From Aquarana catesbeiana (lineage: Eukaryota; Chordata; Amphibia; Anura; Ranidae): DNA of 64,000 bases. Of the stretch, positions 10,211-21,660 are shown one piece after another. The position numbers were made by a program, and so were the translations under genes. The DNA lies in contig NC_133326.1 in assembly GCF_042186555.1 (NCBI RefSeq), forward strand, positions 689,049,729 through 689,113,728. Reading direction: 5' to 3'. Each line of letters opens with the position of its first letter. The first letter of the stretch is position 1. The notes under the pieces were generated by a model, which saw only the letters and a list, made by a program, of their open reading frames with translations, ran no database searches and was not told where the DNA came from.

Positions 10211-12371
10211 ATGGTCCTGGTAAATTTGGTCACTTATAATGTGAGGGGACTAAACACTCCAAAAAAAAGGTACAAAATAAATAACGAGCTGAATTTGTTG
10301 GGAACAAACATGGTATGTATCCAGGAAACATATATTACACATGCTTCAGGGTGTAGACTATAGTCACACCAGTTTCCTGTATGGTTCTATGGAGACACAA
10401 CATCACAGCACTCAAGGGGAGTGGCCATTGGTTTCGATAAGTCGATGGTGTTTACGGTGGAGGGGCGTTTGGCTGATCCGGAGGGAAGGTTCCTTTTCAT
10501 AAGAGGGAAACTGTTTAATATGGTGTGTACAATTGAAAACATCCACTCCCCAAATAAGGACCCTAATAAATTTTTAAAGGGAACACTGAAAAAACTTGAT
10601 GTTTTCAAAGAAGGGAAATTAATAATTGCAGGTGACTTAAACTGGAGCATAGATCCAAGGTTAGATACTTCTGGGAGCTCCTCCCAGTTCACGGCTCAAA
10701 GGCAAAGAGCAATAAAAAAGTGCTATTGGACTTTCAGCTGATGGACGCATGGAGGATTAGGCATTCAGGGGAACAAAACTATACTTTTTATTCCTTTGTC
10801 CATTGAACATTCTCAAGGATTGACTATGTCTTAATATTAGGGGACCTCCCGATGGGGAAAAACTGTAAACTGAATGATTCCCTTATTCAGGACCCTAAAA
10901 TAGTTAAAAGGATTGAGCAGGAGTCGGAGGCCTTTTTTTAGGCCAATGACACAGCAGATGTCCCAAGGCCAATTTTGTGGGAAACACATAAGGCCTTTGT
11001 AACGGGAATTCTGATCAGGATAGGGGCAGGGAAAAAGAAAGAAAGGGGGAAAAAAGATGTCCCTTTTATATAAAGAGATACAGGAATTAGAGCAAGTAAG
11101 GAGACCCAATGGTATCTCAGAGAGGCAAGAATTAATAGTAAAAAGAAAAGAGTTAGAGGAATTGTTAGAGCAGGAGAGAAATCACGCTTTTCACTTAGTA
11201 AATAAAGAAAGATACCAATGGGCTAATAAATCGGGGAAATGGATGGCTAGAAGAGTAAAGGAAAAAAGAATAGGTCCACGATCCTTAAAATCAGGAACAA
11301 TAAGGGAGAGATGGTGTATTCTTCTCCTGAAATTGCAGATACATTTCATTCTTATTATAGTACTCTATACAATGTGAGTCAGAGAGGGGAAGATAGAGAG
11401 ACACAGAAACTTGAAGATCAGGAGTATCTATGGGGCCTAGACCTTCCCAGGACATCTAAGGAGGAGTCTGAATATCTAGAAGCCACAATTTTGCAAGAAG
11501 AGGTGGATAGAGCAATAAAGAATATGACCCTGGGAAAGAGTCAGAGCCCCAATGGATACTCCATTGTGTATTATAAAAGATTTCAAAATTCTTAGTATAA
11601 GCTGTGCGATTATTTGAACGCACTGGCAGAAGGAGAGACACTTAAGGAGGAGTCATTACTGGCACATATTACTCTTATTTTAAAAGAGGGGAAGGATCCA
11701 GCATCCTCAGGGAGTTATAGGCCAATATCGCTATTAAATACGAATCTTAAGATCTTTGCCAAAATAATAGTAGAAAGACTGAAACCTTTGTTACCAAGGT
11801 GGATCCATAACGATCAGGTAGGGTTCGTGACAGGGAGGGGAGGGATAACTCTTTGAAATCCATCTTCCTGATACATGAAGCAACTGGGAGAGAGACCCGT
11901 CTGTCCTTTTGTCAATTGATGCCGAAAAGGCTTTTAACAGAGTGGATTGGGGCTTCATGTTTGAAACATTGAGATATTTGGGGTTTGGTGAGAGGATGAT
12001 GAGATGGATCTCGTCCTTTTACCATCACCCAATGGCTAAAATTAGAATAAATGGAACCCTGTCTTCTCCCCTTTAATTATTTAACGGGACAAGACAGGGT
12101 TGCCCCCTCTTTCCAATGTTGTTCATAATAGCATTGGAACCACTATTGGCCGCAATTCGTAAAAACCCAGATATTAAAGGAATCAGAGTAGGAGAAAAGG
12201 AGTAGAGGGTAGCCGCATATGCGGATGATTTGCTTTTTTATATTTCTAACCCCAGGACAACAATCCCGATAGTCTTAAAGGAGTTGAGTTATGGGAAATG
12301 AACAAACTTTAAAATAAATATGGCTAAATCCGAGATTCTGAATATAACTACATCAAGGGAAGATTATTACC
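10211..12371 (+). pseudogene. LINE ORF2 endonuclease/reverse transcriptase, truncated
   Basis: The N-terminal endonuclease begins VTYNVRGLNTPKKR near 10225, with IQET near 10318 and AGDLNW near 10630. Reverse transcriptase blocks follow: SYRPISLLN (about 11712), the QVGFVTGR region (about 11817), DAEKAFNRVDW (about 11920), GTRQGCPLFP (about 12088) and the catalytic AYADDLLFY at 12215-12241, where both Asp codons survive. Frameshifts and stops interrupt it repeatedly (for example at 10740, 11595, 11856, 12076). Everything after about 12371 is lost. Confidence 0.85.
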
Positions 12372-12889
12372 TGGCATGGTGCTGTCATCAGAGCGGGGAG
12401 CTCTACAAAATACTGCATCAAGACCACTTCATTGAAGACCTGCCCTTTCTGGACACCTACTAAGGTAAAGGATAGTACTCCCCGCTCATCCTATTTTATA
12501 TATCTTTTTTTCTGTGAAAAATAATATGCCTGAGGAAGCGTTATTGAACGCGTAACATGTAGAGCAAGCTGAGCTGAGTTATATACGTTACACTGTCTCT
12601 CTGAAATCTGTTACTACTGGAAATAGTGAACTGCTCGGTTATCCGAATTTTGTTCAATATTTATTAATTATGTAGATGGTGTATTTAACATGCTCATGGG
12701 TATTATCTGTGAATTTATGTAAGTCTATGTATGTGTTCTCTAGTTTTATTTTTTGTAATAAATACTGAAGCTCTTTTTAACAAAAAACTTTTCTGTGTTA
12801 TGCCTATAAAGTCCATCATTCCAAACTTTTTCCAATGATTCAAATTATCGGGAAATGGCATTAACTACCAGTGTGTCGTATCCACAGTA
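12372..12889. repeat. Unassigned segment with inverted repeat and AACGCGT hairpin
   Basis: An inverted pair (AGAGCGGGGAG near 12391; CTCCCCGCTCAT near 12477) is followed by CCTGAGGAAGCGTTATTGAACGCGTAAC at 12527-12554, in which GCGTT pairs with AACGC. The same CTGA.GAAG...AACGCGT pattern recurs at 18308, 58567 and, less exactly, elsewhere. No coding frame is seen; it may be a Penelope-type or other retroposon tail. Confidence 0.5.
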
Positions 12890-13109
12890 CCACTTTGTTG
12901 TGATACAATTTTTTTAGAACTTCTGAAAGAATGGTCAAACATTCCCATAGACACACTCCTAAACCTTGTGGACAGCCTTCACAGAAGAGTTGAAGCTGCT
13001 ATAGCTGCAAAGGGTGGGCCAACTCAATATTGAATCCTACGGACTAAAACTGGGATACCATTAAAGTTCATGTGCGTGTAAAGGCAGGCGTACCAAAACT
13101 TTCGGTAAT

Positions 13110-13113
<4 letters not shown>
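12890..13113 (+). mobile_element. Tc1/mariner fragment (transposase C-terminus and right end)
   Basis: The frame ending at the TGA of 13032-13034 reads EWSNIPIDTLLNLVDSL and KGGPTQY, the C-terminus of a Tc1-type transposase also found at 59445-60353. It is followed by the terminal region GTGTAAAGGCAGGCGTACC and ends by a TG/TA microsatellite. The catalytic domain and left end are missing, so it is dead. Confidence 0.85.
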
Positions 13114-13177
<64 letters not shown>

Positions 13178-13193
13178 TTTTTGGGGGGGGGGG
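13114..13193. repeat. Compound microsatellite (TG)n(TA)n(T)n(G)n
   Basis: Short TG repeats pass into about 20 TA units, then some 22 T and 11 G. It directly abuts the end of the Tc1 fragment, as is usual for TA-targeting elements. Confidence 0.95.
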
Positions 13194-13502
13194 GGCTAAG
13201 AACCCCCTAATACCAGTACAAGCTAGAAATGTAATTTACCTCCCAAAAAATATTACAGTGAGAGACAGGACTTAAATGAGAAGCAGAGGTGCTGTGTATG
13301 GAGGTAAAAGGGGGACAAGGCTATAGTAGGGCCACATAAACTAGAGGTAGCAGGTTTGCCTTTTTTTTCCCTAAAGTTGACAAACAATACAGTCACACAT
13401 CACCCAGCAGATAGTTGACTGATTGGGAAAACCTTCCACTCCTACATAGTTTTTTTAGGACAATTGCAGTGCTGTGATAAAAAGGAACTCACAAACTGTA
13501 TT

Positions 13503-15090
13503 GCCGCGTACATACGAGCGGGCTTTCCAGCATACTTGGTCCGGCGGACCAGAGTCCGCCACACAATCCGATCGTGTGCAGGCTCCAGTGGACTTTTTTT
13601 TTCCAAAAGTCCGCCGTACCTAGATTTGAAACATGTTTCAAATCTTAGTCTGCCGGACTCGCTGGTGTTCCAGTTCTTCTGCCGGCTCCTCCGCTGTCTT
13701 CATGCCGCTCTTTTGCCAGTGGAGGCCCAGACTTCTGGCTTCTTGTCTTCTTCCCTCTTCTTTTCTCCAGATGTTGACATGACGGTCTCTCTGGCTGGAC
13801 TGCTCTCTGAGCGCTCCGCTGTGACTTATATAAGCGGAGACCCCACCCCCTTATGCCGTCACAGTCCCTGGGCATGCTGGGACTGTGACGTTTTAGGGGG
13901 CATGGTCACCGGGTGATGTTGACCAAGCCCCCTAAAACGTCACAGTCCCAGCATGCCCAGGGACTGTGATGACATAAGGGGGCGGGGTCTCCGCCTATAT
14001 AAGTCACAGCGGAGCGCTCAGAAAGCAGTCCAGACGGAGAGACCGTCGTGTCTAGTTCTGGAGAAGAGAAAAGGGAAGAAGCCAAGAAGACAAGAAGCCA
14101 GAAGTCCAGGCCTCTGCTGGCAAAAGAGCGGCAATAAGACAGCGGAGGAGCCGGCAGAAGAACTGGAACACTGGCCAGAGAGAGCGGAGAAGAACCAACC
14201 GGACGCCGGGAGAAGAGGAACCGAAGGGACCCCCGAAGTCAGAAAAAGACCCCCGAAGCCGGAGGAAGACCCCCCGGAGCTGTCTAATAAATTATTTTAA
14301 AAACCTGTGTAGTGTGTTTTATTATTGACACTTTTTCGCTAGGTAAATGGGTAGGGGTACCATGTACCCCATACTCATACACATAGGGTGGGGGGCTGGG
14401 ATCTTGGGGCCCTCTTATTAAAGGGGGCTCCAAGGATTCCGATGAGCCCCCTGCCCGCAGACCCCGACAACCAATGGCCAGGGATGTCGGGAAGAGGCCC
14501 TTGTCCTCATCAACATGGGGACAAGGTGCTTTGTGGTGGGGGGGCTCGCAGGGCGCCCCCTCCCCCAAAGCACCTACCCCCCCCATGTTGAGGGCATACG
14601 GCCTAGTAAGGTTCAGGAGGGGGGCACTCGCTCGTCCCCACCCCCTTTCCTGACTGGCTAGGCTGCGTGCTCGGATCGGGGTCTGGTATGGACCTTAGCA
14701 TGGACCCCACGCCGTTTTTTCGGCGTAGGGGGTTCCCCTTAAAACCCATACCAGACCTAAGGGCCTGGTATGCCTGCGATGGGGCTCGCAAGGTGTCAAT
14801 CTCGCTGATAAAAGCGGCGAGATTGACTTCCTTTTCTAGTCCCGTCGTACCCGAGTCATGTTCAAAATGAACGGACTTGTCCGTGTGTGGGCAAGTCCGT
14901 TCATTCTGAAAGTCCGCCGTAACTCCGGCGAAAGTCCGTCGGAAAGAAGTGCGGACTTAGCCTGCCGGAAAGTCCGGTCGTGTGTAGGCAAGACCGTCCG
15001 TTCAGAAAATCCGGCGATAGTCTGCCGGAAAGTCCGGCGGGAAGAATGTTGGACCAAGTATGCCATAAAGTCCGATCGTGTGTACGTGGC
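13503..15090. mobile_element. Non-autonomous terminal-inverted-repeat element, 1.6 kb
   Basis: The left end reads GCCGCGTACATACGAGCG and the right end, read inverted, GCCACGTACACACGATCG; both continue into related text (CATACTTGGTCC). The interior contains a 0.5-kb palindrome (13663-14172), a GAAG-rich stretch, an AATAAATTATTTT segment near 14286, and a block (14340-14780) also found at 20050-20460 and 50440-50760. No transposase is present. The superfamily is uncertain and a clean target duplication is not visible. Confidence 0.65.
13663..14172. repeat. Large palindrome with mirrored TATA motifs
   Basis: Arms of about 240-250 bp (13663-13905 and 13921-14172) are near-perfect reverse complements around a short spacer (CACCGGGTGATG region). 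Each arm holds TATATAAG followed by CACAGCGGAGCGCTCAG, oriented outward, so the structure resembles two divergent core promoters. The similar peptides encoded outward from both arms (MPRDCD...RGLRLYKSQRSAQ) are a trivial result of the palindrome. Confidence 0.85.
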
Positions 15091-15935
15091 ATATCACCTA
15101 ACTTTTTGTGACACTGAGTGATTTTGAGCAAGCTATAACTGCTTTTGCTGTAATTTTTATAAGAAGACGCCTTTCTTTGGCTGTTGAGGTTGGTTTATGG
15201 GATTTTATGGACTTCATCTTTCCATTGATTCTCTATCCTTTTAATTTTCAAGTTATTTCATTACCTCTTCAACATTACAATACATCTCAGCTGAAATTTA
15301 ATTTCGATGATGGAAAATTTGTTGTTTGCAGCATATTCTATGAACCTCTCATATCACAAAAATTTACACCGTTGTTGATGTAATCTTCTCTCTTGTGTTA
15401 AAAATAAATGTTATTAAATAAAAAATATTTATTTCACAAAAAATTTTTGGTGGGGGTTTTTTTGCACGAATGAGTACATTCACAAAGATGATTGTTTTAT
15501 CTGACAATTCAATCAGTTTTATATAATGCATATGTTTCTTGCTCTTATGATAGTAATAATTAGGCCCAAATATGACTTCTGCATAGGGACCCTTTACTGA
15601 CTTTGTCAACTGCTGAATAGAACCACCAAATATGGCACTGGGTGCACTAATTACAGCTACTTGTTTGTGACTTCAGGGACCAGTAAATGTAATATTTGCA
15701 CCAAAAAGTAGTATGACCAATACTTAGATATACTGTATTAAATGCCACGGGAATTACAAATACATTAACCAGTTACGGACTCTAGACGTGATATACCTGC
15801 TCAAAGATACTAAGGATATGTATAGTACTCCCCCCCCCCTTTTCACTCATTGGCATTGTCTAGGTGCAAAAATGGCATCAGAGATTTGCAATTGCTGCTG
15901 CTGTAATAGCTGACAATCCTAATTAACAAAATAAT
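15091..15935. other. No gene recognised; insertion target of the Penelope-like element
   Basis: AT-rich sequence without a supported coding frame. It ends with CTAATTAACAAAATAAT (15919-15935), the left copy of the 17-bp duplication flanking the next element. Confidence 0.5.
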
Positions 15936-15954
15936 TGTTGAGAAATATTGGCAC

Positions 15955-16530
15955 ATGTTGACTCTAGATCCATCCATAGGACATTTTGTCCCAGACAAAC
16001 CTCTTTTTACTTTTATAAGAGCCCATTCCATCAGTGACAAAGTTGTCAGCAGTGAATTTAGAAGTGAATCGATTAGAACGCATTGCAAATACAAAGGTAC
16101 CTTTATATGCGGCACTTGTCACTACTGCAAATATATGCTCATGCAAAGAAACCCTACCGTCCCCAATGGCAAAACATTCTATCCAAAACACTTTGGAGTA
16201 GTCTATATGCTGCAATGCAGCTGCAACTGCTTCTACATTGGGAAGACTAAATTCGAATTTTGGAGGAGGGCCTACAGGCATATTGTCAGCATGCAGGTCT
16301 GCAATCCTGACCTTCCCCTGGGACGCCATGTATCCATAGTACATGGCGGAATATTTCCCAGGGTCAAATTTTTGATCCTTGATAGGATACATCCCAATCC
16401 CGGGGGGGGGGACTGGAATAAAACCCTCCTCCAAATGGAACTAAGGTAGATTTATTTGTTGAAAGCTACTTTGCTCACCGGTTTAAACAAAGCCATATCC
16501 TTTAAACCATTCCTTGAGGGATTTTCATCC
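15955..16530 (+). pseudogene. Penelope-like GIY-YIG endonuclease C-terminus
   Basis: The frame encodes a Cys/His cluster (CGTCHYC) followed by GVVYMLQC and CFYIGKT, the two strands of the GIY-YIG nuclease core, then the RHI helix region and GGDWNKTLLQ, a motif typical of Penelope-like proteins. A TAG at 16447-16449 interrupts the frame; homology continues beyond it (IYLLKATLLTGLNKAISFKPFL), so the stop is probably a mutated Trp codon. The protein would cut target DNA for reverse transcription. This copy lacks almost all of its reverse transcriptase. Confidence 0.8.
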
Positions 16531-18307
16531 AGTGGAATGGAAAAATTGATCTCGACCCTTCTTACCGTGCTTTTAGGGAATCTATTCTTATTCAGCCATC
16601 CTTTGCCAAAAATCTCTTTTTATACATGTTTGGATGTCTCTATATCAATCACTGCTGTTAAATTTCCCTTTGGTTTCTTGCAATTTAGTATTGTGTAAAG
16701 CATTCCAATACTACTAATGTTTGTTGATTGTTACTGTTTGTGTTTTTATTGCCAACACTATGTAATTGTATGATTTATTTGTCTTTCAAATTATGTTTAG
16801 CTTCATTATCTCCTGCCTACAGCATCTTTTCCTTTTTTCTACTGCTGTTTAATTGAGATCGGCTGTCTTCCCTTTTCTATATCCATCTGGACATCAGACA
16901 ATGTATTTACCCCCTTTTTTATATATAATGTGGATGAACATGTCCATCTTGTCTATAATAATTTTGCAGATTGTCCTTTTGGGGTTTGTTTGTCCCCCCT
17001 AGCCCTCTTTGTGCTGCGGTTGACCACGGGAATTACCTGGCACAAAAAGCTGCCCAGTTCCTCTTCTGGGCGGCGCCTTTGGAGGCTGATAGATGTATTA
17101 CATCATCACCCACAGCCTCCATCTTGCCACACTGATGGACATGCACAGTCCTCCGAGTTGGCATATTGTGTCAGTGGGCTGGGTGTGCGTGACGCCGCTC
17201 CGACGTGCGGCGTCACACCCCAGGGGGCAGCTCAGAGGTCTCCCTGGCAACTATCCCAAGTATCAGCTGTGTGCAATTCATTCCACCAGCTGATCGGGAT
17301 TTACCACCTTTATAATCCATGGCCAGTTCACTCCCAAATCAAGCACTTTTTTGCTGGATGTCGGGATGTGCGGCTGGTCTCCTCAACCTCTCCCATACTA
17401 AGGTAATCACCTTTTCACATATTTGCTCTCCCCATTGTTAGCCTATATGTCAATTTCTAACTTACACAGCCAGTGACCAATATTTTATTTTAGCCCTTTG
17501 TTAATAGACAAAAAGGCTTTTATATAATACATCCCTCGGTGAGTTTTTCTTGCATTAAACCAGACACTTATTGTGTACCTATATATGCAGGTTTAAATAC
17601 TTACCTGCTATTAATATAACCTCATATTATATATATATATCTTTAACTTTGCCTAACTGAGCTATTCAGGCAGCTCTTTTGTCTGTAGTAACTATATATC
17701 ACAGCTCCAACAGTACTCATATTAACATACTGCTGATCACCCCGGTACCTGGACACATTTCCAGGTACTTAAGACAATGCTCTTTGAATTTTAATAATTT
17801 CTATTATAAACACTATTATTAGTATTCCTATGATCACCAGGCATATGTGTATATATAATACACATTATAACTATAAAATACCTAATTTCACTACATATCC
17901 AGCACATCTTGATCTGGATTTATATTCTCAGTACATTTTTCTTTACTCCCAGGGATTCCATTTGCCTCAGTATATTCTTCTGGCCGTATCGCTGCCGTGG
18001 AGTGCAGGGGAAACTTCTTTCTCCTGAGGACATCATTACTCAGCTCCCATTTATAGATCACTCTGATGCCCCCTGTTGCCTTAAGACAGCTATCTCACCG
18101 GCTCAATTATTCGGTGCTACTCTAACTGCAAGTTTTTAATGTGATTTAACAAAGCATTGTAAAACTACCTCACCATCTAACCTTACGTAGGTGCTATATT
18201 GTAACACTTTAAGCATGCCATTTTTTGTACCCTTACATGTCTTGACTTTTTTATTGATTATGTATCTTTAATTACATCTTAGATGAACCTCTCTTATTTT
18301 CTGCACC

Positions 18308-18344
18308 CTTGAAGAAGGATTAGTCTATATAGCAAAACGCGTTG
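18308..18344 (+). other. Conserved AAAACGCGT motif in the Penelope-like 3' region
   Basis: The text CTTGAAGAAGG, a 14-base spacer, then AAAACGCGTTGGG lies about 275 bp before the element's right end. Related text occurs at 12527 and 58567. It loosely resembles a hammerhead ribozyme core (CUGANGA ... GAAA), and such ribozymes are known in Penelope-like elements, but this copy departs from the consensus (TTGAAGA; CAAAA). Confidence 0.35.
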
Positions 18345-18720
18345 GGTGTGAGGAGGTTTTCTTATGCATATACTCCTTATGGTGATAGAAACGTATTGTT
18401 TAGACAAATCAATGTTTCGTTATAATTTTTTAAATGTTGTTTATCTATAAATAAAATCTGTCCATTATTACATTTTTCTGTATACTTTGCTACACTTTTC
18501 ATATATGATATAAATTAAGTGCCTTAAAAGTCCACTTAGGGGAACCTTCTTTATCTCTGTCTTGAATATTGGATGTGGCACTGCTCTTAACATAGGTCAG
18601 CCTTTCATCTTTTTCTTCTCTAATTAACAAAATAATGTTCACTTTTTTATTTTTTTATTAATACTTTTAGGGAAATATTAAAAAAAATACCAAATAAAAA
18701 TAAAGCCTTTAACTTGTAAA

Positions 18721-20470
18721 TAGAGATGGACCGGTTTGCAGCAGAGCTCCCAAACAGGGGAAAGGTTCGGCCCTGAACCGCAAACTCCAATGAAGTCTAT
18801 GGAAACCGAACATGAGAAATTAAAAGTCCCCATTTTGAAGGCTTATATGCCATAAAAAGGGTATGGGGGCCCGGGTACTGCCCCGGTTACTGCCTTGGGA
18901 GACATGTATCATCCCAAATCCCCCAATTTTAAAATGTTTTTTTTTTTTTTAATTATTGTTTTCAACCACTTACCAACCAGGCCAATTCTGACATTTCTCC
19001 CCTACATGTAAAAACATATTTTTTTTTTGCTAGAAAATTACATAGAACCCCCAAACATTATATATGTTTTTTTAGCAGAGACCCTAGAGACCTGCAATAG
19101 CGGTCATTGCAAAACTGTTTTGTGCTTTAAAAAAAACACACCAGTAAAGCTAGCCCAATTTTTTTGCATAATGTGAAAGATGAAGTTACGCTGAGTAAAG
19201 AGATACCTAACATGTCACACTTCCAAAATTGCACACGCTCATGGAATGGCGCCTAACTTCGGTACTTAAAAATCCACATATGCAACGCTTTAAAAATTTT
19301 TACTAGTTACATGTTTTGGGTTACAGAGGAGGTCTAGGGCTAGAATTATTGCTCTCACTCTACCGTTCGTGGCGATACCTCACATGTGTGGTTTAAACAC
19401 CTTTTTCATATGTGGGCGGGACTTATATATGCGTTCGCTTCTGCGTGCGAGCACACGGGACAGGGGCGCTTAAATTTTTTTTTTTTTTATTTTACTTTAT
19501 ATTTTTTAGTTTGACACTTAAAAAAAAAAAAATGAATCACTTTTATTCCTATTACAAGGAATGTAAACATCCCTTGTAATAGGAATATGGCATGATCGGT
19601 CCTCTTTACAGTAAGATATGGGGTCAATAAGACCTCACATCTCACCTCTAGGCTGGGAAGCCTGAAATTAAAAAAAAAAAACGATCACGGCTTCCCAGCC
19701 AAGGCGGCGCCATTCATTTGAATACAGAGGCTGAATGCAGAATGCAGAATCATAGAGACTCCGGCGTCCATCCGGCGGATCCGTTCTCTGACTCACAGAT
19801 CGCAGCGGTGAGTTGGTAGAAGCACTGGAGGGCAGCGGGAGGGGGGGAGTCCCCTCTCGCCGCCTGTAAGAACAACCAAGCTGCTGACCAGCCGCTATGA
19901 TTGATCCTATGGTGTAGGGAATCGCCGGCTCTAAAAGACGATATCTGAATGATGCCTAAAGCTGCCAGCATCATTCAGATATCCTCCCACAAAGCCCAGG
20001 ACGTCATATGACAGCCAGTCGTCGGCAAGTGGTTAAAGAAGCAGTGATTTTAGTAACGCTTAAAGTGAAACAAGGGGGCCCCCAGATCCTGGCCACCACC
20101 GGACCACCGCTCCCTTGTGACATCACCGACCTAGCATGCCCCAGCTTGTTTTAAAAAAATGGCGTGGGGTTCCCTCAAAATTCATACCAGACCCTTATCC
20201 AAGTATGCAGCCCGGCAGGCCAGAAAAAGGGGGGGACGAGCAAGCTCCCCCTCCTAAACCATACCAGGCAACATGTCCTCAACTGGGGGGGGGTTGGGGG
20301 TGCCACTCTCAGCCCAAAGCACCTTGTCTCTATGCTGAAACCCGGTGGTTGTTGGGGTCTGCGGGCTGGGTGACTATCATAACTAGGAAGCCCCCTTTAA
20401 CAAGGGGGCCCCCAGATCCCGCCCCTCCTTATGTGAATGAGTCGGGGTACATTCCCAGTCTATGAACTCG
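18721..20470 (+). mobile_element. Decayed non-coding hAT relative, interrupted by another repeat
   Basis: It starts TAGAGATGGACCGGTT and passes through text parallel to the left end of the intact hAT at 39938: AACCGAACATG, a CCCGGGTACTGCCCC block, GACATGTATCA, and GAAGCAGTGATTTTAGTAACGCTTAAAG. Homology breaks at about 18962 and resumes at 20036, exactly around a nested repeat. The remainder (20050-20460) matches the blocks at 14390 and 50460 in inverted or mixed order. No transposase is present and the right end is not clean. Confidence 0.6.
18963..20035 (+). mobile_element. Nested terminal-inverted-repeat element (AACCACTT family)
   Basis: The left end AACCACTTACCAACC mirrors the right end GTCGGCAAGTGGTTAA. 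The interior matches the inverted copy at 6435-7450 over CAGAGGAGGTCTAG, CACATGTGTGGTTTAAAC and ATATGTGGGCGG. It sits inside the hAT relative, so it inserted later. No open reading frame of note. Confidence 0.7.
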
Positions 20471-20474
20471 TGAA

Positions 20475-21660
20475 CTCACCACAATGAAAGACTTGATAGG
20501 TCTGAGGATGTATAGTTCTAGCCAGTTTGCAGTTCCACAAGAACATTCAAAACATGCATCAGACTGTCTGGAAAAATGCCTTAGATAGCAAGAGTGATGC
20601 TGCCTGCATCACATAAAGAAACTAGGGGAGGATGTTCATTTTCAAGGCCGCTGCACGCTCGGACCTCAAGAGGAGTATAAGATATAAATCTTCCTGAATA
20701 CGTTCCACTAACAGAGTATAGCTGCGAGAATAAAGTTAATTCACATCTGCAGAAAGTTCGATCCCCAAAAAGGTGATCGCCTCCTCTTTCCAGGTGAAGG
20801 GGGAGTTATGTTTCCTCCTGTGGAGGAAGGTCCAGATTAAGCACCAAAGATTTTGTGTAGTTAATGTGGAGATTAGACAAGTTGGAAAAATGCTCTATAG
20901 CCTTCTTCAAATTCAAGAGGGACCAGGGGTCAAGCCCCGGGAAAAAAAGTGTGGGAACTCACCCAAGAGCCCCCCACCTCAAAAATAAAAAAGTGCATTC
21001 CCATGCATTCCTGCAGGGCTCGAGCCCTGCCCCCACAGCACCGAAAATGGGCTGCCCGTAAATTAATACGCAGTTGGCAATATGTGTGCGGCACTTACTA
21101 TTGCGAGCTGTGTCGCTGGCTGCTAGTGTAGCGCCTATCACACAGCTTGCATACTTCAAAGGCCAGTCCTGCAGGATGCGGTTGCTAATGGGAAGGGCGT
21201 TCCTGCTGTAGAAAAAGTACAGGAATGCCGTTCCCATGCATTCCTGCAGGACTCGAGCCCTGGGAGACACATGTGCGGCTTTCTAAGTAACAGTAACATG
21301 TCATCAGCATGTGCAAGTTTGTATTCTCTGCCAGCTATGTCAAAACCTTTGAGATACGAATGTGCCTCTAAGAAGCAAAGGAATGTCAGAATGTAGATTA
21401 ATGGTGACAGTGAGCACCCCTGCCTTGTGCCATTGTGGATCAGAAGTTCTTCTATCAGAAAACCATTCACTTTAACTTTCACTGATGGGTTGGAGTACAG
21501 GGCTAAGATACGTTTGCAGAACCAAGGTTTCAAACTCACTGACTGTAAGACAGTAACATTTGTGAGAGCTGAAGTGGTTAAATTAGGTAAATTAAAATGG
21601 TAGAATCTCCAAGATACATTAATTGCACTCAAGGGATATGCAGGCATTAAAAACCAGTCT
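20475..21660 (-). pseudogene. L1-type reverse transcriptase fragment
   Basis: On the minus strand the frame reads NGTRQGCSLSP, then AHADDMLLLL near 21300-21325, the reverse transcriptase B' and C blocks of L1-type LINEs, where Tyr of the YADD box has become His. Downstream coding sense (LKKAIEHFSNLSNLHINY) reappears at about 20840-20930, after an insertion. Both ends are lost. It directly adjoins the receptor gene's upstream region. Confidence 0.75.
20927..21263. mobile_element. Small MITE interrupting the L1 fragment
   Basis: The left end (CAGGGGTCAAGCCCCGGG) and the right end read inverted (CAGGGCTCGAGTCCTG) match, and L1 coding sense resumes on both sides. TGCATTCCTGCAGG occurs near both ends. 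It is about 340 bp long and non-coding. The duplication at its edges is not clear. Confidence 0.6.

Larger units (their letters stand above)
8000..12371 (+). mobile_element. Decayed L1/Tx1-type LINE
   Basis: ORF1-like and ORF2-like coding remains occur in the correct order and strand: RNA-binding ORF1 protein (8059-9640), a GC-rich spacer (9640-10210), then endonuclease and reverse transcriptase (10211-12371). Multiple stops and frameshifts make it inactive. ORF1 is interrupted by a separate insertion at 8185-8960. The 3' third of ORF2, the 3' UTR and poly(A) are missing; homology stops abruptly at about 12371, where an unrelated inverted-repeat segment begins. The 5' limit is approximate. 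Confidence 0.8.
15936..18619 (+). mobile_element. 5'-truncated Penelope-like retroelement with 17-bp target duplication
   Basis: The 17-bp word CTAATTAACAAAATAAT flanks the element exactly (15919-15935 and 18620-18636). It opens inside the end of the reverse transcriptase region and continues into a GIY-YIG endonuclease (15955-16530), the domain order of Penelope-like elements. About 2.1 kb of non-coding 3' sequence follows, including an AAAACGCGT motif at 18308-18344. The intact duplication suggests a fairly young or well-preserved insertion even though the coding part is truncated. Confidence 0.8.

Noticed and set aside
13645..14300. Two frames on opposite strands starting with nearly the same peptide
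   Set aside because: The resemblance follows from the palindrome, and the sequence includes the TATA-type promoter block; no protein family matches.
15964..16434. 156-codon minus-strand frame
   Set aside because: It lies opposite the GIY-YIG coding region, which has real motifs on the plus strand.
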